Origin: Trichosphaerium sp. ATCC 40318
Taxonomy: Eukaryota; Discosea; Flabellinia; Trichosidae
Direction of reading: 5' to 3'
DNA: 22,106 nt
Assembly (NCBI GenBank): GCA_038496445.1
Contig: JALMLS010000190.1
Location: 1 to 22,106, forward strand
Every line of letters begins with the position of its first letter. Position 1 is the stretch's first letter. The translations under genes and the position numbers were made by a program. Under the pieces are notes generated by a model. It saw only the letters and a program-made list of their open reading frames with translations, did no database searches and was not told where the DNA came from. Positions 18,501-22,106 of the stretch are shown here, one piece after another.

Positions 18501-21203
18501 CCATGTAGAAATCTATCGTTCTGTAAACGGCGTAACATTACACCAGTTGTACAGAAGAGCACCTGTGTCTTCGCACTTCGCTTTGTTTCCAACCTGCAAT
18601 AAAAATCAAAATCTATTACACTCGATTTCTAATACCTTATACTATAACCCACTTGGTTACCAACCTTTTCTCCTCGTTCAGCGGCCACCCTCTCAGCCAC
18701 AGCAATTGCAGACAGTCGCCTTGGTTGTGTACAAATGATATTACACTCAGAACCACGTCCTTCGTTTATGTACTTGTCAAGAATAACTTGACCAACCTGA
18801 GTAGTTTTACCGCAACCAGTTGACCCTATATAAACGGTAAATAACATTCAAAGGTGTAAATAAATGGACAAAAACGAAATAAAGCGATGAAGCTTACCAG
18901 AGAGGAGAACAACTTGATTATTACTAACAATTTCGATGATTTCATCTTTCATTTTGTAAGTTGGTAGCTTTGTCCTAAGTAGTGACTTAATGCTTCTGTA
19001 CGCTAAGAAAGTGGAAGGGTACCTGATACGTTGCATTGATTGATATTTTTTATTATTCTTCTGCTTATCTTGAAGGTCATCTAAAAGCCTTTCTGAATCT
19101 TCTTTTTGATGTTCTAGTTGTCTCTTTGTTTTGACACGTTCATAGTAAATTGGCTTCACTTCAGGTTCTGATACTACTACAGGCTTTGGTTTTGGCGTAA
19201 CGAAAGCCTTCTATGGGTAGTAAGAAATTAAAATAGTTGTGGTTGATTTGTCTTACCTTTTCGTTTTTGGCTTGCTCTTCTTGTAGTCGTGCTTGAGTTC
19301 TTTCAATAAAAAAGTTCTTTGATGCAGCTTTACCACCTCTATTACCAGATCCACGACCTCTATTAGAACCGCGACCTACACCACCTGTATTGTTACCACC
19401 ACGGCCTCTACCTCTGTTATTTGATCCTCTTCCTTTTCCGCGTCCGCGTCCACCTCGTCCTCTATTGTTTCTACCTCTTCCTCTACCATTTCTTCTTCCT
19501 CTTCCTTTGTTGTTGTAGTTATCTTCTTGACCTTTAGTCAAGGCATTGGGCTCCAGAGACTTGACTTGATCAGGAACGTTGTCTTGTACCCAACTTATAA
19601 TTTCAAACAACATTGGAGAACCAATTAAGTCAGCGGCTTCTGGCAATCTTTTTGTTAATAGCTCTGATAGTACTAGGCTCAAGTTCTCTAAGAAATATTA
19701 AATAACATAGTATTGTTGGGGTATACATACTCGTTCACAAAAGCCATGAATGGGAGAACATTAGGGTAAGCACTTGTAGGTGGAATGTGAATTTCAAAAA
19801 CACTTTTGTTTGGAATGTTGTCTAGTTTCATCTAGGGACACTAAGACCTTCATCTTTATGTTTATAAGTACCTCCATAGTTACTAGATTATCAGTACACG
19901 TAAGGCCTTCTTCAAAAATATCATTGAGACTCTCTATTTCCTCTTGTTTGTTCTCTTTCTGCTCCTATTTTTTCTTTAGTAAATTGTTGCTGTTCTTTTT
20001 TTTTCTTACTTCCTCATCTACGGATCCCTCAATCTCTTCAATATCTGATGGGAAGAATGTTTCCATAACGGCATACATAGCTTTTTGCTTGTCTTTATCA
20101 CACTCAAGTAGAATTTTTTCAACTTTAGGCTCTGGTACACCATATTTTGAGCTTAACCTAAAATGAATCAATAAGTTTTCTTTTCTCCTAGACACCATCC
20201 ACTTACATGCGAACATAATTATTAAGTTCAAATCCCAAACCACCCTTGCTTTCTGGGAGAATAACTTCTACCTAATAAAAGACCTGATTAGATAAGAAGT
20301 TGACTTAAATAAAACTTGCCTGCGTGGAAAGATTTGTGGACTTGAATTTCCTGGGTAACTCTGTCTCATCAAGATTGAGGCATAACCACCCAATAGCTTC
20401 ATTAACATCGCCATTATTATTGCTTAATCCAAGTATAGCCTAAATCATTCATAAGAATAAATCACGTGGGGTTAAACGCCATACCTGTGTCTGAGTAAAT
20501 CCCATACTTTTTATTCTGCCAATAGCTCTATTATCTTTTGTAGCATTGTAATTACTGTCGCCTTCTTCGCTAGTTTCATCATCGCTCTAATGTTATCCTA
20601 TAAATACCGTTTCCCTTCCGTTAAGGGGTTAACCATACCAAGTTCTTTAACATATCTAAAAGCAAGAAAATGAGACAAGAAGAAAATAAGAAAAGGTCAA
20701 AAAAAATTATGTAAATTACCCATAATCATATCTTCGTTTTTTGAAGAGAAAGTAACGTTCTCTGCGTTTGAAGGTCCTTTACGAAAAATATCTCGTCTCG
20801 CGGAAGGTTTTTTAGGTCCTCTTGGGCCTTTTCTACCTTTTTGAGTATTGTTAGTTACAAATAAATTAAAAAGGGCTTTAAAGCAATACCTTCAACGGCT
20901 ACATCGCCGTAATCGTCCTAAAACGTATTTATGATAAAATTATAAGTTACTTGTTATTACCTGATGCTGTGAAGGATTCCATGGGCGTTGTTGTGAAGAA
21001 GCTTATACGTTTAGACACTTTAAGAATATTATACAGTACCTGCAGCCAATTTCGCCGCCTTCTTTTTTTCTACCGCTGTAAGCTATATATTTAATATTTC
21101 TAAGCGTACTCGCGCTTCCTGGTGGATTTGTCTTTTTGTTTTGACGCTTATTTGAGGCATTCTTCCTAAACTTCGCTTTCATGCGCTTTTTCTTTGGCGG
21201 CAT
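15598..21203 (-). CDS. DHX57: DEAH-box RNA helicase, DHX57 type
   Basis: Twenty-nine exons fit frame and splice motifs, giving about 1291 aa. Exons, 5' to 3': 21110–21203, 21040–21075, 20961–21001, 20890–20917, 20720–20836, 20639–20655, 20485–20586, 20320–20439, 20207–20271, 20010–20157, 19872–19964, 19727–19831, 19257–19685, 18898–19210, 18636–18825, 18453–18593, 18314–18389, 18075–18250, 17883–18018, 17713–17833, 17461–17665, 17261–17419, 16990–17125, 16819–16940, 16677–16763, 16499–16567, 16277–16416, 15948–16226, 15598–15728. Order: basic N-terminus, UBA (~132–165), a UBA-like segment (~208–240), RWD (~265–360), RG-rich stretch (~378–440), helicase core. Motifs: GSTGCGKT (~570), TQPRRLS, DEVH (~671), SAT (~703), [16 protein letters not shown] (~917). 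The C-terminal HA2/OB part ends [12 protein letters not shown], close to DHX57 (human 1386 aa). The CCCH finger of animal DHX57 is not seen. Likely an ATP-dependent RNA helicase. Exons five to seven and the 19727/19685 junction are less certain. Confidence 0.92.
20272..20319 (-). other. GC–AG intron in the helicase gene
   Basis: The donor reads CAG/GCAAGT and the acceptor TTATTAG/GTAGAAG. Frame is kept from the first UBA region (…NLSTQ) into [16 protein letters not shown] after an AG exon end is the classic form of the rare GC–AG intron class; the other introns mapped here begin with GT. Confidence 0.65.
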
Positions 21204-21545
21204 GATGATTGTATACAAGACGGTGTTTTTTGAGCTCGATGTAGATATGAAACAGTCAAAGTGAGTACAACGAGTTTCAACTAAGATACTTGCAACGTTT
21301 ACCAATAGAAAGTCAGACTGAGCAGAAATAAACCGCCACAGACTCAATCGCAAATTTACGCGTATTGGGTGCTTGAAGCACGTGAAATCTCTAAAAATCA
21401 CTAACACTATGCGTTGTACCAAGTTATACAAGCGCACTAGGAATTGGGATAGAATGATAACTGCAAGTTCACCTATTACGTGAAATTGTTTACCTCTTGA
21501 ATACAAAGTACAATAGAATCTTAACAATTTATTGTAACAGCAACG
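21204..21545. promoter_or_regulatory. Region between filamin 3' end and helicase start
   Basis: 342 bp between two genes on the same strand. It must contain the filamin terminator/poly(A) region and the helicase promoter. A CACGTG lies at 21379–21384. No TATA box is evident. Confidence 0.35.
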
Positions 21546-22106
21546 CTACTCTTCAGCACGAAACTTAACTGGACTATTGCTGATATGCGTATCACCAATC
21601 TTGATATCGACTTCATATCTTCCTTTCTTAGGAAGCATAACATCAACACGGTATCTACCATTATTGAAATCTATCACGAAAAAAATTAGAAAATAAAGAA
21701 AGAATAGTAATAAATCAAACAGAAAATAAAACACAGCCATACCGAGCAGTTCAGGTTCGGTAAGTACAGGTCCGGCTACTTCAACATCAAAGTTATCACC
21801 TCCAGCAGTGCACTTGTTTCCAGAAGAATCTTTGGCCTAATAAACAGGTCAGACTTTCAGGTCTAAACCACAAAAAAAAATAAAATAGTACATCAATGAG
21901 TATTGTAAGTTTCTTTCCAACTTTAGGATCACCCTTCATGTTTGCTACAGTCGTAGCTGGAGAAGCAACTATTCAACAAGTTATACCAAGTAGAGACGAG
22001 GTTTTTTACATACCTCCAGCGACAGTAATAAGAGTCTCTTCTTTGAGCACGTTTTGTCCTTTGTAAACAATACCAAGTTGGTATTGACCAATTCTACTTC
22101 CTTGGT
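21546..22106 (-). CDS. Filamin-type actin crosslinker, C-terminal part
   Basis: Four exons are visible: 22014–22106 (open at the window edge), 21892–21968, 21743–21836 and 21546–21670, ending in TAG. They encode about 128 residues. The first is the end of one filamin immunoglobulin-like repeat (RIGQYQLGIVYKGQNVLKEE…TVAG). The rest is a full last repeat: KGDPKVGKKLTILID, AKDSSGNKCTAGGDNFDVEV, GP…NNGRYRVDV, KKGRYEVDIKIGDTHISNSP. The 'GxYxVxxxxxxxGxYxVxVxxGxxHIxxSP' ending is the filamin/ABP-120 rod repeat signature. Such proteins crosslink actin filaments through an N-terminal actin-binding region, which lies outside the window. The protein ends directly after this repeat with RAEE. The family is clear; which filamin subtype is not. 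Confidence 0.88.

Noticed and set aside
1-22106. tRNA or rRNA genes and CRISPR arrays.
   Set aside because: I saw no T-loop/anticodon arrangement, no rRNA-like stretch and no regularly spaced short repeats; a covariance-model scan would be decisive for tRNAs.

Overview
The window is nuclear DNA of a eukaryote, most likely a free-living protist. The genes are split by many short GT–AG introns (about 34–60 nt, a few longer, 5' sites of the GTATGT/GTACGT/GTAAGT type, T-rich 3' ends). Base composition is AT-rich by eye (about 37% GC). Conserved exons read through in the standard code. A filamin-type actin crosslinker and a DHX57-type helicase fit an amoeba-like cell, but the sequence does not fix the lineage.

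Layout. 1–1160: inverted, decayed copy of an uncharacterised gene ('family X'), minus strand. 1624–2625: single-exon leucine-rich-repeat (LRR) protein, minus. 3023–4405: coiled-coil plus SPRY-like protein, five exons, plus. 4626–5156: weak coding-like stretch. 5957–8292: ten-exon gene with two Tudor/Agenet-like domains, plus. 8761–8886: orphan ankyrin repeat. 8900–9865: MORN_2-repeat protein cut by an in-frame TAG, minus. 10467–11347: coding-like exons including the plus-strand family X copy. 11508–12260: a 753-bp non-autonomous hAT transposon with a perfect 8-bp target duplication. 12450–13598: head-to-head pair of three-exon genes for secreted ten-cysteine peptides. 13953–15571: dead repeat genes (MORN_2 and LRR) and a 36-bp-stem hairpin. 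15598–21203: a 29-exon DHX57-type DEAH helicase, minus. 21546–22106: the 3' end of a filamin-type gene, minus.

The window divides into an ordered housekeeping part (helicase, filamin, Tudor protein) and an accessory part (about 0–15.6 kb). The accessory part is rich in tandem-repeat proteins, their pseudogenes, duplications and a transposon. The most promising system is the divergent peptide pair: the predicted mature peptides are identical while the signal peptides differ. A CACGTG/TCACGTGA motif is strongly over-represented throughout, often inside introns.

All exon maps were worked out by hand from splice motifs and reading-frame continuity. The helicase map is well supported by family conservation; the maps of family X and the 4626–5156 stretch are tentative.
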